A DNA stretch of 64,000 nucleotides from Paralvinella palmiformis (GCA_025642065.1 JAODUP010001134.1:98501-162500); one strand, 5' to 3'; numbered from the stretch's first letter, positions 43,441 to 56,350 are shown. Numbers and translations: made by a program. Notes: a model not told the origin generated them from the letters alone.

Positions 43441-43743
43441 AACAAATCCCACAATGCACTGCCTTCTAATGGCTGCCATTTTTAGTGAGTGTAGTGGACA
43501 ATTGTTGGTGAGTTGATAGCTTGTTTCTGGCATAATAAGTAGTTTATTGGTGGTTTTGTGCCACCACGAAGCGAAAATTGCCGCACAAAATGAAATGGAT
43601 ACTCATTTGAGGGCCGGTTTATTGTCAAGGTGACAAACAACCGAGAAATTCTAGTCCAAAGCCGTGTCTGGCTTCCTGGACAGACTCGGCTACCGTTTCT
43701 TCGTCGTGTGTTTCTTTCGTCGTTTCGTCCATCGATTTGGATC
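43441..43743 (+). promoter_or_regulatory. TSC22D proximal promoter / 5' leader with uORFs
   Basis: Immediately upstream of the TSC22D start. GGCTGCCATTTTT (43,471-43,483) is an inverted YY1-type site (AAAATGGCNGC). Two short uORFs would be in the leader if transcription starts upstream of them: 43,590-43,610 (6 codons plus stop) and 43,595-43,633 (12 codons plus stop), both out of frame with the main ATG. The transcription start itself is not visible. The leader frame is open from 43,630 but has no ATG. Confidence 0.45.
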
Positions 43744-45491
43744 ATGGAGAATACGTTCACCGCGAAGCAACTGGCAGCGAGCAGCAACCAGAACGCGTCC
43801 CAACAGCCTCTCATGAAGCCGGCCATGGCCGTGAATTCGATAGATTTTAATCACAAGATGGACGACCATTCAACAGCAGGTACGAGTGGGGGCGGGGTGT
43901 CTGGCTCCAGCGTTAGGGTGACGGGTTCGGTACAAGTTATCTGCGAGTCAATCAACGTCACTGACAACGTCACTGTCAGTGTCATGCCTGTGCCGGAGAG
44001 CACACGCCAGGACGTCAGAATCCAGCCTGGTGCAGTCTTTCAGAAGATGAAGGAGCTAGAGAATACAGACAGAATGGAGGTTCACCGTACATCATCCGCA
44101 GGATTCACGCCGATGGGCAGCCAGAAACCAAAGAAGGGCTCCTTTCAGATCACCAGCGTCATCAATCGCAAGCAGCTAGATAGTCTTGATCGTACGTATG
44201 AAGATGCAGACAGCATTGGTGATGATTATGATGAGACAAACACGGAAGACCTTAGCTCAGAAATTTTGGATACCTCAAAAATGACTGACATAGATCAGGA
44301 TCCATCGTCAGAAGACACAGTGCAAAGCCTAGTAATAGATGACCATGTTAGAGGATCTATAGCATTACCCAATTCTCTCGCAATTGCAAGAGATAAAGTG
44401 AAACAGTCTTCTGGAACTACGACAACGCAGCAGCCAAATACGGCACCTGAGCCGGAAATTGTCACTGGTCAGTCACAGGTGACAACAGGGGATGATCCCA
44501 ACTTTGGTGCCACTCGATTTAGAATAGTGAAGGTGTCAAATGAGCGCTTTGTACGTGGTCGGTGGTCATGTTATGATTATCAGAATTCGGAACGAACATG
44601 TCGTGAAAAGTCAAATGAAGACCTGTGCTCCGGGAACTCAAGTGCTACCGGCTCAGTGCACTATGTTTCAGGAGATGACCTGAGCAAAAAACCCTTCGTC
44701 TCTGCAGGCACTAAGTTGTATTCAAATAGTTCTTCCATGGCAGGGACTTTGCTGTCTTCGGATGGCCAACCTGGACATTCCATGCCCAAGGGTCCTATTC
44801 CAAATGGAGAATACGCCACCCCCCAGCCAGGGTTAGTCATAGGTGGAGTAGAATCAGCTGGTGCTCATGATATGACTGGCTCGACAGTTCAGCCGTTGTC
44901 AGTTGTTTCACAACCCATATCATCTAACCCTTCACAGCCAGCCACCAGAGGTTACAGCACACCAACACTGGGCACAGGGGGTCCAGCTGCACCCAGTCCA
45001 CAGCTGCCTCCACAGGACTTCACTACATCACAGCCAGATTACATTGGACAATCCGCTGCTCCGGCAGCGATCCAGTCATCTTCACAGCCTCAAAGTATTC
45101 CACAACAGCCACAAGCACAGGCTGTTCCGTTGACTCACAACATCAGTAGTACAGTGGCATCCACAGAATCTGTGGACATTGTAGCGAACTCCATTCCGCC
45201 ACCGGTGGCCAGTGCTCTTGGTGAGTTCCCACCAACGTCTGGAAACGTTGGTTCAGCTGCTCAGAGTAGCAGCATCAGTCCAAATGATACTCTACAGGCT
45301 GCCGATTTCATGCAGGCTGAGGCAGTGTACACTGATGACAAGCAGTCATTGCTGTCAGTGAAAGAGGATGGCATGTCCGAGGCAGGTGTGGCCAAAGCAC
45401 TGATGACGCAGGCCGGATTAACACAACCTCTGCTGGAGATGGTACAGACAATGCAGAATCCACTGGGTGGCAATCGTGATGAGGATGAAAG
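43744..45491 (+). CDS. TSC22D: TSC22-domain family protein, long isoform, first coding exon
   Basis: Starts at ATG 43,744 (A at -3, G at +4) and runs 582 codons plus two bases to the donor GAAAG/gtaggt at 45,491. Reading on would hit TAG at once, as expected at a splice site. Two blocks identify the family: KKGSFQITSV (about 130-139) and TRFRIVKVSNERFVRGRWSC with YDY (about 257-279). They match motifs 1 and 2 of the long TSC22D1/D2/D4 and Drosophila Bunched A isoforms. In flies these N-terminal motifs mediate binding to Madm/NRBP and growth promotion. The rest is low-complexity Ser/Gln/Pro sequence with an acidic stretch near 150-195. The TSC box and leucine zipper needed for dimerisation must be in later exons, beyond the right edge. 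The paralogue cannot be decided from this exon. Confidence 0.93.
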
Positions 45492-46949
45492 GTAGGTTTT
45501 GCTGATGTTGAATTTCTGGTTGTAGTTGCTGTGTAGTTGTCTGGTTTGATCAGGTGTGGTTGTAGCTCAGCAAAATATCCTTGGCTGTACTTTGCTGCAG
45601 GGATGTTAATCTTTTTATGTCATCCCAAATGTTATAGTGTGCATTGTGATGTACAGTCACTGGATTTGTACTATGATCACTGTCAATCATGCTGCTGCAT
45701 TCTAAACACTTCATTTCATACACAGAAACATTGACAGATTTTGCTTTTATATATAGAATAACTGTTCTGTAATTCGACAGTAGTTTATTTTGTGCAGATG
45801 TATGATAAAGGATATGCTTTGAATTAATACATTTCCAACAGTGATGATTTCACTTCATAAGATGTTCTTAGATGACATTATTCTGTGAGGGGTTTTGTTC
45901 GTTATATTAAATTAATACATCCAAAATATAGTTGATAGGCTTCGGTAAAGGGCTAACCAAAATGGTACCAAATATTCAATTTTTAACATGAAAAGTTGTG
46001 ACAAATGTGGTTTAAAGTTGATCAGCATCGTGTTTTTATGGGATCTAGTTACATATTATGTTTAAGCGAAAAATTACTTTGTGGGTTTTATATAAATTCC
46101 AGTTATGACATTAAGAGCTTCTATTTCATTCCTCTAATTGGAAATCAATCAGATACTGAGATAGTGATAGTTCACACAGGTAGATGCTTGTTTATGACCC
46201 CATACCAATGATTTTGTTTGTAATTTGAACAGTCACCATGGTAGTGTTTTGTGCTGCTGTATGTAACAAAGGTGTGTTTGTAGTCTCTCTTATTTGAACA
46301 TGGTAACAGGGTTGGTGTGAACTCATCCTGATTGGTTTTTATCAGGAAAACGTAGATTGGTCCATAAATTCTACATATTTAACTAGAATACTCCCAAAAT
46401 GTTATATTAATTAAATTATTTTGCTACTGTGTATATATGTGTGTGCAACTGACCATGCAGTGTCAACGGCTTCACGTGATTATTAGTGTGACAATAAATA
46501 AAAATAAATTTAAGTTTTTTAAGATTTCTTTCATGTGTGACTTCAGAATTTCTGTATAACTAAATCAGATCCAACTGGGACATATTAGGCAACTACAGCA
46601 TTAGATTGATGAACATCTGAATACTTTTTTTTTTTTAATGTTATGTGTGTGCAGTTACTGCAACATCCTACTAATCGTGTGCATTTATATTGATAGTAAT
46701 TATAAATAGCAGTTTCACTGTTTTAGCTTATTATTTGGTGAAGAATTATGCCAGAAAATTTGTTTAGTCCAGCCAGTCTGGGAGTAACTCAGGGTCGGTT
46801 AACTCAACTTGGTTCAGAGGAAAAGCATCACAATTAGAAACAGTATTAGTCTGATTATTTACCTGTGGTAAAGCAGGATGTTACGTTATTTGTTGGCTGT
46901 CCTCGTGCCAGTAAAGTTTATTGGCTAAATCACTTGATATCTTTGCCAG
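45492..46949 (+). other. TSC22D intron 1, start
   Basis: Begins gtaggttttg. AT-rich with no exon recognised. Confidence 0.6.
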
Positions 46950-47015
46950 TGTGGGTAGAGCAGTGCATTTGAGATCTCCCAAGTCTGGGTTCGAATCCCA
47001 GTATTCTTACGATTT
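46950..47015 (+). mobile_element. Degenerate tRNA-headed SINE (family 5)
   Basis: GTGGGTAGAGCAGTGCATTT (A-box half) and CAAGTCTGGGTTCGAATCCC (B-box), with the B-box context shared with 6,489-6,508. It is followed by AT/G-rich sequence and not by a tRNA acceptor stem, so I do not call a tRNA gene. Confidence 0.5.
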
Positions 47016-47109
47016 CAGGGTTTTTTTATGGGGGGGGGGGGTCATTCCTGGATTATATGTGATAGGTGTGGCCATTCCTGAGGCTGAACACAGCATTTAT
47101 TTATTCTAC

Positions 47110-47230
47110 ATATCTAACTGGTAGCATTGTTTGTTACAAGCAAGCAGTACCATCCAAGTTCAAATTCTGGTGTGGCTATATGCGAAGGATGTTACATTAT
47201 ATCCTGCCATATGTACATAATGTAGTTTCT
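47110..47230 (+). mobile_element. Degenerate SINE family 1-like
   Basis: TCTAACTGGTAGCATTGTTTG, B-box-like CAAGTTCAAATTCTGGTGTGG, then TATATGCGAAGGATGTTACA and CTGCCATATGTACATAATG. Confidence 0.5.
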
Positions 47231-48835
47231 TGGCTAACATTACCAGTCAGTAAATTATCACATTCTCTGCATTGTGTGTATTACATCTGATAACGTGGTG
47301 GCATCTGTTCTGTGAGAACCTCATGACCATTGTACTGACACGGCTTTAAAGTTCAGCGTTTCTCTTCAGCATGTGATACCAGTTATGACGTTAATGAATT
47401 GTTAACTGTTGAACTTTATCCCAGGACAGTGTGTATATTACTTATGCAGGTAAAATTAATAACTAATATAGTGATATAAATATATATTAGGTTTCACTAT
47501 TTACTGGATTATTGTGTCCAGAACATTGTGAGCCTCATATAATGGTATTTCTCTTAGTTTAATTTATAATACATCTTTGGCACAACTGGTTAATCTTAAG
47601 AGCCACGCTCCGCGCGGACATTAAAGGATTACTTGGGTCTTGTACCCATATAACTAAGGGTTTAGAATAATACAAAATGAATTTTAATGGGTCAGCATTA
47701 TATTTATAATCCCAACCAATGTCAAATTCACCCCCATTTAAGACTCTTTAGTCAGATGTTTTTGTGAACACAGACACACCACACACTTTTATTTATGAAG
47801 ATATAACATAGAGGTAATTATCAATTAGTTGAATGACTGACATCGTGTCTTTATAATGTAAACAAATTTTGTGGTCATTCTGCAGCAAACAGAGATCTCA
47901 TACTGGCACAGTCAGTTTGGTTGCAGGCTGTTAAGAGATGCTTGCTGATATTTACTTAAAAAAAGACTACCCTGATTTCTATGGTCATCTGATTTGTTGA
48001 ATAAAATGGTTCCTGTGTATGCTGTGGGCCAGTAGAAAGGTTTTGTTGCCTAACTCTACCTAATGCTGTGGTTTGGTAATGCTGAACTATTTTCATTTCA
48101 AGACAGTTGCCTTTGTTTAGAATTACTTCATGGCTAGTCATCCATCCATCCGTGTAGTGAATGACTAGTCATCATTGAACCTGTCAGGAAATGCCTGACC
48201 ATTATAAGGTCATTTACCGGAGTTATTTGTGAGTGAAGTTCGTAAACATGACATGTAAATAGTGATTATTTGGGCCATAAGCCAGCTATCTCCATAGTAT
48301 CTGGCTGTATATTAAAATATTGGAAAGATAAGCGGTACTGTAGTTATTCAGCAATAGTTGTTGATCAGCTAGATTTGTCATGCAGGTCTAGAACAGGTTT
48401 ACAACTGTTTGTATACAGAATATAGGCAAGTGGAGGTAATCGCATTCTATTTGTCTTTTCCCCTTCTCTTACCTTTGTTTTGGCGCTATTTGTTTATTTG
48501 TGACCGAATTCTTTTAAATAAATATATCTTAAAGATAATTATTCTGTTTTTCATGTCATAGGTGCTTGTACGAATTGAAATCAATCTGACAGATTATGCC
48601 TTCATCTTACACAAATGTTTGGAACTCTTGTTTTGAGAGTGACTTTATTTTAATCATTCAAATAAATCCGTGAATATATATATATATATAAATATATATA
48701 TCGTTATTTAATTGTGTTGGAGAGTGCTTTGACTACCTAGCTGTAATGCACACACATATATATATATATCATTATAATTTGTATGCTAGTGACATTATTG
48801 TTGCATCTACTTTCATTGCCCTCTAGTCATTAAAG
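47231..48835. other. Intron 1, no feature recognised
   Basis: AT-rich; (TA)n at 48,677-48,701. Confidence 0.45.
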
Positions 48836-48874
48836 GACTTTCTCTTAACCTCTTTTGAAGGTTAAGAGAAAGTC
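48836..48874. other. Perfect 16-bp inverted repeat, 7-nt loop
   Basis: GACTTTCTCTTAACCT and AGGTTAAGAGAAAGTC flank CTTTTGA. Strong hairpin on either strand. Shorter than a typical microRNA precursor stem; role unknown. Confidence 0.9.
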
Positions 48875-50009
48875 ATCTCACTGATAACTTTCCATTAACC
48901 TTCACCTACCATGTCACAGGTGTACGTCAAAGTCCAGTGTTTCAATACAACACCAACATAGATAAATAGATATCTACACCAGTGTTCGTTGTTGACGTTT
49001 ATTATTATACTAAACATGATATTTTCCGTTGCTGAGATGTGTGATTGTGGATATTGTTGTGGTATCGTCGATCTGGATGACTGGGATAATCAGATCCAAT
49101 ACGGGTAAGAGACATTATTGCTCTGTGATTGTTTATAGCTAACGCATCTTACACCGTTTAGGATACACCTATTAGAAGGCATGTCAACAAAGTGTATGTG
49201 CGCGCATGTATATTCTACCAAGAGAATGTTTACATGGAGTACAGTCTAGGCTGTGCTAGGATTTTGCCATATAAATAAGTAATCATTCGTTGGCCTTAAT
49301 ATGTTTATATACAAACAAAATCACAGCATTTGGTGAACAAAAAATGTTCCAGTAATCTGTAATTGTATGTCATTTAAATTGTTATACTGCCATGTTTACC
49401 CTTAAGACACTAGCTTGGCCTAAAATATTACGGTAATCTTAATTGGATTGATTATGCAACAGGTAACCTTCACTTTTGGTTGTTTATACATGAATGAGAT
49501 CATATCAGGTTTCTGTATTTATACAGATTTATAGCGATTTTTTGTTGTTCTTTCACCTTGGCCAGATTTGTTTTAATGATTTAAGTTGGGTTTCACCGTG
49601 TTCGAATAATAATTTTTATTAATTAGTATTTTTGGTGCAGTTCAGATATATTTGACGCTGTTTTGGCAGCGCGTTGCAAGCGACAAACTCTCGTCCCAGC
49701 TGGTATGATCTCACACGATGGCTTGGTCTCGTCTTCAAGAAATCACTTGAGTGATTAATTACCGATAGCTATCAGCGTCATGTCCCTCATGTACCAATCT
49801 ATTCAGATTAATGGTTAATCAGAGAAGTGGATTATATTCTTCTCAAAGACACACTGACACCATTATCTGATTGTGGGTTTGTCCGTTTTTCGGCTGTGCT
49901 TGAAGTTAGTGAGTTCTGATATACAGTTAATTGTGTGTTTATATGAGCACTGATTAATAATAATGTTGTTGCTTTTTTAAGTTACAAATACATGGAAATA
50001 TCTTTAGAT
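48875..50009. other. Intron 1, no feature recognised
   Basis: Nothing supportable was found. Confidence 0.45.
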
Positions 50010-50345
50010 GTATAATTTACCGTAAGCTCTGGATGTAGCTTGGAATATCATTTGTTTTGTGATGATGCTGTTTTTTGCATGGCACCTTATACAGTCACCG
50101 CTTGGTAAGCTTTATGATTTGTTGAGTCGCATGTTACAGATTAATGATAAGTGCTAAGACTTCAAGATAATGGAAACAGATGTACTAATTACCGTATTGA
50201 TGGCTTGGAATTTTTATGATGCTGTTTTTTGCATGGTACCTTATACAGTCACCGCTTGGTAAGCTTTATGATTTGTTGAGTCGCATGTTACAGTTATATT
50301 GGCGATAGGCCTAGAGACTTCAGTGATTGATGGTAAACAGATTAC
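50010..50345. repeat. Tandem duplication, 154-bp offset
   Basis: GCTGTTTTTTGCATGG, TTATACAGTCACCGCTTGGT and AAGCTTTATGATTTGTTGAG (50,067-50,138) recur at 50,221-50,292. Flanking parts (ACTTCA, AAACAGAT, TACTAAT) also repeat more loosely, so the unit covers nearly the whole interval. Confidence 0.85.
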
Positions 50346-50922
50346 TAATATACACGATATTGATCTTTGAGGAAGTCATGATGTTAGGCAGGCCGATATA
50401 TGGCGCTTTGTTGATAGGTCAAATGCTTACCTCTGCATACTAGTAGTGAGTGTAGAACTCGTTTTAAAATGGTTGCGTTAACATTAGATTGTTGTACTCG
50501 ATGGGTATTAAGCACTGAACAATCCAATAATATCCGTTATATGATAATTTGTTATATGAAAATTATCACGTTATGTTCGATTGCCAAGGTTATAAGATAA
50601 CCTCACTGTAGTCATTGTTGATGTGTTTATTCAAAATACCAGAAATTGCTTTGCAGTAATTAAGGTTAGTGTCAGAAATCAAAAGAATGCGGCGCCATTA
50701 TATACCGTTGTAAAAGTGTACCTGTGTCTGGTTAGCCGGGAGTAGGTTAGAATTGTTGCTACAACCGTCATTGGTGGCTGGCTATTATTAATAAATAACC
50801 AGACACAAACCATTTTCTACCTGGTATTGTCTGTCTGGCACTATTTTAAGGCGTTCTATCGGAAGTTCTGGTGGTGTTTGATCAGTTAGTATGTCACTGA
50901 ATAGCATCTCTCTGATTTACTA
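50346..50922. other. Intron 1, no feature recognised
   Basis: Nothing supportable was found. Confidence 0.45.
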
Positions 50923-51129
50923 ATATCGGGTGCTTCCATGGTCTAGCGGTAGCGTGTTGGATCACACATCAGTATTCACTGCCCCACATCCGTGTTCAAA
51001 TCTCGGCGTTCGCATATCTGAAGGTTGTTTCATCTTTGACTTCACTTCATTACCTTTGGAGGTCGCTCGGCCCATTTAGCCTACCATGTGCACAAACGTG
51101 GTCGTAGAACATCAATCATAATTATCATC
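50923..51129 (+). mobile_element. SINE family 1 with 13-bp target duplication
   Basis: GGTGCTTCCATGGTCTAGCG, GTAGCGTGTTGGATCACACA, B-box GTGTTCAAATCTCGG, complete body and tail. Exact flanks CTCTGATTTACTA at 50,910-50,922 and 51,130-51,142. Confidence 0.92.
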
Positions 51130-51267
51130 CTCTGATTTACTATTGTTCAGCTTCCCATGGTCTAAAGCATTAGCAAAGTCTGATTAAATATGATATAAAT
51201 TTGGTTTAAATTAACTAGATCCATTGTGCCGAAGAGGAAAGACCCGGATACGCGTCTACACATACTG

Positions 51268-51521
51268 CAGTGTTCCAGCTAGGCCATTACACGGTGGCGC
51301 AACACCCTGCCCCAATTAAGTGCGCCCTGTGTATTTATAGGGCACCCGGTGTTATTGGTAATTATGACACTGTCACAAGCTCCATTTCATGAATGTTGAC
51401 TAAATGCCAATGTTAAATAAAATACTGATCTCAAATGATGTGCCCTCAAAAATATCTTTCACGCTTAAAAGTGCCCTCCATCTGCCAACTGCACACTTTT
51501 CAAAACCTAGCTGGAACACTG
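51268..51521. mobile_element. MITE with perfect 16-bp terminal inverted repeats
   Basis: CAGTGTTCCAGCTAGG (51,268-51,283) and CCTAGCTGGAACACTG (51,506-51,521). The CAG...CTG termini and 254-bp size suggest a non-autonomous hAT element. The flanks share only a CATAC core, so an 8-bp target duplication is not clearly preserved. Confidence 0.8.
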
Positions 51522-52112
51522 GTCATACAGATGTGCATATAAGTTGCACGCAGGTGTATGGGAATGTATGTGTTATGTTTGTATGCACGGTGTTGAGAAC
51601 TAGAGCTTTTTAAATTTTTCACATGGCACGAAAACAATATTTGCTTGTCTTCACCAAGAGGGCGCATCTGGTTAGATTAGAACAACGGTTGTCAGGTTTT
51701 TCTGGTACTCAGGAATCAGATATGTCCTGCCGTATAGCGTGTTTAACTTACAGTTGCTTTTATAAAGCGGGTTTGATGTCTCAGACCTATTTGGTCAATT
51801 GTTAAAGTAGAAGTTTGAGAAGTAAAACTTTGAAACATTTCCATGTAACAGTATTGGTATGTATTTGGAGTTGTTTTAATTGTAACTGATCCCAATGTGC
51901 TGATTTATACGTTTATTTAATATTGGTAGTTGGAGTACTCTCTCGCTGTGTTCGTGTGTGTGTGTGTTCCATTTCGCACTTCATCGCCCAATGTCACCTA
52001 ATGTGGGACAGTAGTCAAACAGATGTAGATTTTAAATGTCAGCATAACCTAGCACAGCAAGGTGTTTATCTGTTTTCTGTATTAGTCATCACTCGAATGT
52101 GCACGTGTCGCG

Positions 52113-52143
<31 letters not shown>

Positions 52144-52993
52144 CGATTCAAATTGATTTATCGTCCACTAGTTCGGAGCCTAAGCTGGTAGATCTAAATT
52201 CTTCATGGCTGTCGTTTTCAGTATCCAGCATCAATTCATGGCTAGCATCCGGTTACTATTTGAAACAGCCTCGCGCAGATACTAATTACTTACCCCTGTC
52301 AACATTTGGCTAGTAACACCGTAACGGCCAATAATCTCTGGCGTCATCACAACGAGACACAGAGACAGACGAGTCCACCCAGGTGTAAACATCTACCCAT
52401 CACTGTATTACCTGTTCTCCAATCACACCGATATCAGAGTTTATGTGGCCAGTTCTTTGTTGGTATTGATCTTCCGAATTTGTCATTTGGCTTCCGAGTT
52501 TAATGTACCGAAAGGGGTCCAGTTTTGATTCTGCTCCGTCTGTCTGTCTGTCTGCCGGTGGTGATCTCGGCGTGTGGAAACCTTATCTGGTTTTGGAACT
52601 ATTACAGTTTATTATGTATTAATTTTCGGTTCGGTTAGCTGGGAGATTGGATGTTTTTAAATGGTTGGGAATTATGGGCTGGTTGCGTGCGCAGGCGAAG
52701 TTAACGATAGGATTTCTCTGTTTAGCTGTCGGATATATACATTAGGTTGTCTGACATAAATGTCATAATAATACTAATATTTCTATCATCTGAGGCATTT
52801 TATCTCATCTACAGAAGAACTTGTACACCCCCACCCTTCTCTTCCCGTATCTGTGATTGACTGACTGATTGACCCATCGACTCAGTGTGTGTGTGTGGCA
52901 TGCTCGTATATTATACATAGAAAAGTAAATTGCTCAAGAAGGGCTCGCTTTAGAGCGGTGTTTTCTAAGTATTCCGGTTCGTTTATATTTAGC

Positions 52994-53030
<37 letters not shown>

Positions 53031-53236
53031 CTGTTTACACGTGTAAACAAAACAACGTCTACTGGATTAGGCTGTTAGCGAATTATTTTCAGCAGCAAAT
53101 TGTCATATCCCTTGTTTCATTGAGCAGGATTCTCACGTCAACACAATGGGTTTATGTCTTCGCATCTTTACATGTTCTTAAAGCAGTTAGTGGTCTTGAT
53201 TTTATTAACCCAATCACCGCCATCAGACAGCTGCCA

Positions 53237-53290
<54 letters not shown>

Positions 53291-53793
53291 CCATATAGAC
53301 TAAACATTACACCTTGGCTAATATCTGTAGTCAAGTAACCTAGTATGGCTGTACTTGGGTGAACTTTGTGCATTTTACTTTTATGTCTGGAGGCCACAAT
53401 CAACAAGAAAATGTTCAGCACTCCAGTGTAACCTGCACAACCAGAGCAGGGCAGATGGACGGGTGGAAGAAGGACAGACGAATAGAGTATCAGAATTGGG
53501 CCGGTTTAGGATAGCGCCGTGGAATTTTAACACATTTTGGATAGATTGGCGCATCGTTAATCATTTAACAGGCATATGTTTTTCTTACCAGTGCGATTGA
53601 AGCTGGAATGGTTACATTTAATAGAAATACCCACAAATTGTTTGTTTATGATCGAGTCCTTTAAGATCTTGATTTTCGTTTCATTAGTAGATACTTGTCA
53701 CCAAGGTGATGACAACATTTTTTGGCAATATGTCTCAGTTCTTTATTCAACGGCCATAGGTTTTACACTTGCAGTCAATGTAGATTTGACTTG

Positions 53794-53843
<50 letters not shown>

Positions 53844-55991
53844 TATGGACATGAGTTTATTACGGGGTTTAGAAAATTATGTATCCGGTGCTTTAATAAT
53901 TGTGACGTTTGTCCGGAGAAAACAAAGAAACATTGGAAGTGTAAACTTACGGTAAATTATTCAACACATCAGCGAGGGAATGATGGAGTTCGTGGGCTGT
54001 AGGGGTTTAGTACTCGCTTGGTACAAAACAGGGAGAGATCTTCAGATAGGCAAAACTGCAGCTGGTGTAATAATATAGAGATTGCTTTCCGATACAAAGG
54101 TATCAAAGCCGTTTGTGTTATCGATAAAGCCCGGAGTCTGGCAGGTGTACTGCTGTGTGCATCTTGGAATGGAACAGGCGCTGTAAAACAAGGAATTGTC
54201 CTTGCTCGGTGCTTTGGTTATAGAATTGATTTATTTGCGGTCTAGTTATCATTTGTTTTACCCGCGCGAGTATTATTTCGAATATAATACGAGTACTAAG
54301 GCTGATCCATATTGAGTATTTTTGAGTGGCTGGGCGTTAGAAGCCCGAACCTGTAGCTAAAGGTGATTGGTTTACAGTACTCAAAAAAAAGGCGGCCACT
54401 GCGATTGTATTATAAGAAAAGTTCTTTAGTCGGGTCATTTGTCAAATACTTGTAGGCTTGCTTCGGGCGTTTACCTATCAGCTTGGAGAAGGAACTATCC
54501 ATTAAGTATCTCGTAGGTTCTCTATGTTACCACATTATTCAATATGTTTTTGGAGGTCATTCATGTTTCAGAGCAGTCAGACTAGTTTTGACATGTAAGC
54601 TGCAGTGATGGAGAGAATTCCTATTGCTGAAAGGTTGTTGTTGTTGTTAGAGTGAGTGCTTTAGAATAGTGTGTGTGTGTGTGTGTGTGTGTCGGGGAGG
54701 GGGGATGGTGTTTTACATGTTTAGCTATGCTTGTTAGTAATGTAGTGGTTGATGTTGAGCCATAAAGGAATAATCAGATGTGGTGTGGCTGTCTGTCTGT
54801 CTGTCTGGTGTATTTTTGTTGTCATTGTTGGCCTGCCTGCCTCCCGTCTTTCTTTGTACCTGCTTGACACACTATATTAAGCTGGCTAAAGCGAGTTTAT
54901 ATGCATACGTGTGTGTGTGTGTGTGTGTGTGATCTGCTTCCACTGTATGTCTACATATGTTAGTAGTGTGGCTCATCTTTAATACATGCCGTGTGACATG
55001 ACTTGCTCTCTCTTTCTCTATTTATCTATGTGTGTGTGTGTGTCTTACAGCAGGAACAGTGAGCTTAGAAGCGTCTTTGGTTAGCACTCGATGTCCTAGT
55101 TTGAACAAGCGGCTAGCAGCAGTTTGTATTGACAACCTGTATATGACCCAGTTTTTGTTATGTGAATCATGTGGTGTCGTTCTCCGTGGATTGTGTCAAA
55201 TCTTCTGGCCGCGTTGGTCAGTGAGTACGCCAACTGTGACCAAGGCCATGTGCATACACTACAAACGCAGTACTGGAGATATTTGGTCGTATTCGGTGTT
55301 AGGTGCGATGAGACAGATGCTAGACACTTGATATTGTTATAATGTATGTTGGTCTTAGGGGTGTAGGACAGTGGTCCTTTTCAATCCGGAGATTCCCGAA
55401 GTACTAGCCAATCAGAGGCTGGCTAGCGATTGACCCCGGTGACAAGAAACCAGCTGAACTATTTTCAGCTAAGTCATAAAACACCGGCTCTGGATATAAC
55501 CAAAGTCTTTTTCCAGTGATGAAAGTAGATAAGGTTATTAAAAATATACTATAATACTTTACGTTAATCCGCCGTGACCTGTTCTTTCTAGAATATCCAG
55601 ATGTCTCGCATAAATACGTGAGAAATGAATTAAATTTATGTTTTGGTGCGAGTTTGATAATACGAAATAGACTTCTGTATTTCAAATGTTTTTTCGTCTG
55701 AAAGATCTATATAAGTTGTCCTATTTGTTAGGCCACAGTTAGAAATAAGTTGTGAGTTTAATATTTTATATTACAAGCCTGAATATACCTTCTACAGTGC
55801 CCCGAAAATTTGAAGCGAAGGGACCATGAATAAACGATTATTTCAGTGAATAGTAAATCCTGAGCAACTGTCCGTACTCCTGGTCTTAGTATGCTGGTTC
55901 ATATGAGATGTGTATTTGTTTTAGAAAGTGGATACAAATATTCAGAGTGTATGTGTGTGTGTTAGACGTCCGATTGGGATGTTCCAGGTAG
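51522..55991. other. Intron 1, microsatellites only
   Basis: (TG)n near 52,127-52,142, (TA)n at 52,999-53,027, (TA)n(GA)n at 53,241-53,290, (TA)n(TG)n at 53,795-53,842, (GT)n at 54,670-54,692, 54,911-54,930 and 55,029-55,042, and GTCT runs at 52,538-52,554 and 54,790-54,806. No exon recognised. Confidence 0.5.
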
Positions 55992-56154
55992 ATATATGAT
56001 TAATGTTTTACGGCCACTTTTGTGCACCTGGTAGGCTAAATGCACCAAGCGAAACCCCAAAGGTTATGAAGCGAAGTCAAAGATGAAACACCCTCATATT
56101 TGCCCACGCCGAGCTTCGAACTCAGACTCACCAGTTAGACCACGGAGGAACCCT
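55992..56154 (-). mobile_element. SINE family 1
   Basis: Minus strand: GGGTTCCTCCGTGGTCTAAC, a shortened head, B-box GAGTTCGAAGCTCGGCGTGG, then GGGTGTTTCATCTTTGACTT, and tail GGCCGTAAAACATTAATCAT. Confidence 0.85.
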
Positions 56155-56190
56155 GTACGTGTACACACTTTGTACAAAGCATATATATGA

Positions 56191-56334
56191 TGATGATGAT
56201 TGGTGTTTTAAGGCTACTTTTGTGCACATTGTAGGTAATGAAGCCAAGTCAAAGATAAAACAACCTTCAGATATGCCCCGCCGGGATTCGAACACGGGTG
56301 GTAGCGATCTGTGGTCCAACACGCTTACGCTACC
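56191..56334 (-). mobile_element. SINE family 1, small internal deletion, 16-bp TSD
   Basis: Flanked by CAAAGCATATATATGA (56,175-56,190) and CAAAGCATATGTATGA (56,335-56,350), one mismatch. Relative to full copies it lacks about 27 bases between two AGG triplets in the tail region, and the extreme head. Confidence 0.88.
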
Positions 56335-56350
56335 CAAAGCATATGTATGA

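Noticed and set aside
43630..43743. N-terminal extension of the TSC22D ORF by 38 residues
   Set aside because: It has no ATG (begins GTG). The ATG at 43,744 has good context and the family homology starts downstream.
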